Source of the DNA: Methylobacterium brachythecii
GTDB lineage: Bacteria > Pseudomonadota > Alphaproteobacteria > Rhizobiales > Beijerinckiaceae
Assembly (NCBI RefSeq): GCF_014196345.1
Contig: NZ_JACIDN010000003.1
Span: forward strand, 558,001-622,000
Direction: 5' to 3'
Length of the DNA stretch: 64,000 nt
The stretch's first letter is position 1; every line of letters starts with the position of its first letter. The notes beneath the pieces were generated by a model. That model searched no databases. It saw nothing but the letters and a program-made list of their open reading frames with translations, and was not told the DNA's origin. The translations under genes and the position numbers were made by a program. Of this stretch, positions 63,143 through 64,000 are shown one piece after another.

Positions 63143-64000
63143 TGATGGTTCGATCGACCCTTCGCGCCGCGCGCATCGCGGCCCTCTCGGCAATCCTGGC
63201 GGGTGCAGCGATTGCCGTGCCGACCGGTGTGTTCGGCCAGGGGGCAGCGCCGGCTCAAACGCAGGAGCAGAAGGCGGCGCCCCCGCCGCAAACCGGCAGC
63301 GACAAGCCGCAACCGCCGCAGGGCACGGCTGCGCCCGCGCCGCAGGCGGCCGCACCGGCTCCTGCCGCCAAGCCCGCACCGAAGCCGCAGGTCTCGGAGG
63401 GGATCAAGACGGTCCGCGAGCGGCTCGACCAGATCAAGAGCGACCTCGACACTCGCGAGAAGCGGGTCACCGGCCGCGACGTCAGCGCCGGCGCGCTCAC
63501 GACCGCCCGCGATGGGCTGGAAGCCGTTTCCGATCGGATCCGGGCGATCATCGCAGCTCTCGATCCGCGCCTGGAGGCCGCCCGTGAGCGGCTGACGCAG
63601 CTCGGCCCGAAGCCGAAGGATTCGGAAGAGGGCGACGACGTCGCCAAGGAGCGCGTCGAGCGCGGGCATGCCGTCACCGAGATCGACGAGACACAGCGTC
63701 TGGCCAAGTCGCTGCTGGTCCAGAGCGACCAGATCGTCGATCAGATCACCAACAAGCGCCGGGCCGCCTTCACGCGCGGGCTGTTCGAGCGCTCGTCCGC
63801 ACTGTTCAGTCCAGACCTCTGGATGAAGATCGGCGCCGACCTGCCGCGCGACCTGAAATCGCTTCAATCCGCGCTCGAGGACATCCTCTATCTGTTCTCG
63901 CGCAACGGCAGCCTGTGGAACCTGCTGGTTCTCGGCGCGGCCTTCGGGATCTCGTTCGCGCTGTATTTCGGCCGGCGCAACATCGCGCCGAAATTTGGCC
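63143..64000 (+). CDS. DUF3772 mechanosensitive ion channel protein (5' part)
   Basis: The first 286 codons are in the window; the frame continues past the right edge. From ATG 63143 (ATG 63146 next to it; AAGGA upstream) a signal peptide (MMVRSTLRAARIAALSAILA, ending FGQG) is followed by a Pro/Ala/Lys-rich segment, a periplasmic helical domain (EGIKTVRERLDQIKSDLDTREKRV, DUF3772 type) and the first membrane segment (LWNLLVLGAAFGISFALYFG). The MscS channel domain should lie beyond the window. Such proteins relieve osmotic pressure in the inner membrane. Confidence 0.82.

Overview
The window is GC-rich alphaproteobacterial chromosome and reads as a methylotrophic Methylobacterium (Methylorubrum) species. 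The evidence is gene content: a tetrahydromethanopterin/methylofuran formaldehyde oxidation island (fhcDAB, mptG, mtdB, mch, fae), methylofuran biosynthesis genes, and a lanthanide uptake cluster ending in a four-EF-hand lanmodulin. The order of these blocks matches what I remember of M. extorquens AM1. Residue differences in Fae and LanM suggest a related strain rather than AM1 itself.

Layout. 1-12.3 kb: the C1 island. fhcB-fhcA-fhcD run leftward off the edge. mptG, mtdB, an ATP-grasp gene, mch, orf5, orf7 and fae run rightward and end at a strong terminator near 9.98 kb. A HisA-like gene and an MfnF-like gene then diverge, followed by an SMI1/KNR4 gene. 12.3-19.5 kb: a PLA2-like secreted protein and a 58-residue protein, then a leftward, tightly overlapped operon (mfnB, mfnE, a DHPS-like gene, a DUF447-like gene, two MxaD-like genes, a YVTN propeller), preceded by a DUF3280-like gene. 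19.7-28.9 kb: lutABCDEFGH and lanM, all rightward.

29-38 kb: two exopolysaccharide glycosyltransferases, gyrB, an MBL-fold hydrolase and a GH13 enzyme, all leftward, then an 839-base gap with an AT-rich patch and a long inverted repeat. 38.4-49.4 kb: a large class A PBP, small exported and hypothetical proteins, a PAQR protein, ctaA with a DUF2842 gene, a polysaccharide deacetylase and a CelD-like acetyltransferase. 49.5-52.5 kb: a Wzz/GumC protein with a degenerate kinase-like domain, divergent from a Wza-like lipoprotein. 52.6-64 kb: housekeeping genes (YciA thioesterase, tRNA-Asn, tRNA-Cys, pcm, tolC, popZ, valS, DUF2459, an SMR exporter, HNH nuclease) and the start of a DUF3772 mechanosensitive channel gene.

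How it works together: lanthanides taken up by the Lut system support the lanthanide-dependent methanol dehydrogenase, which lies outside the window. The formaldehyde it makes is condensed with H4MPT by Fae, oxidised by MtdB, converted by Mch and released as formate by Fhc. The mfn and orf genes make the two cofactors. The most interesting new signal I see is a motif shared upstream of lutH and lanM, ATTGCCRAATCATCCC followed 22 bases downstream of its AATCATCCC core by a second half-site, which may be the lanthanide-responsive operator. No CRISPR array, insertion sequence or phage region was seen.
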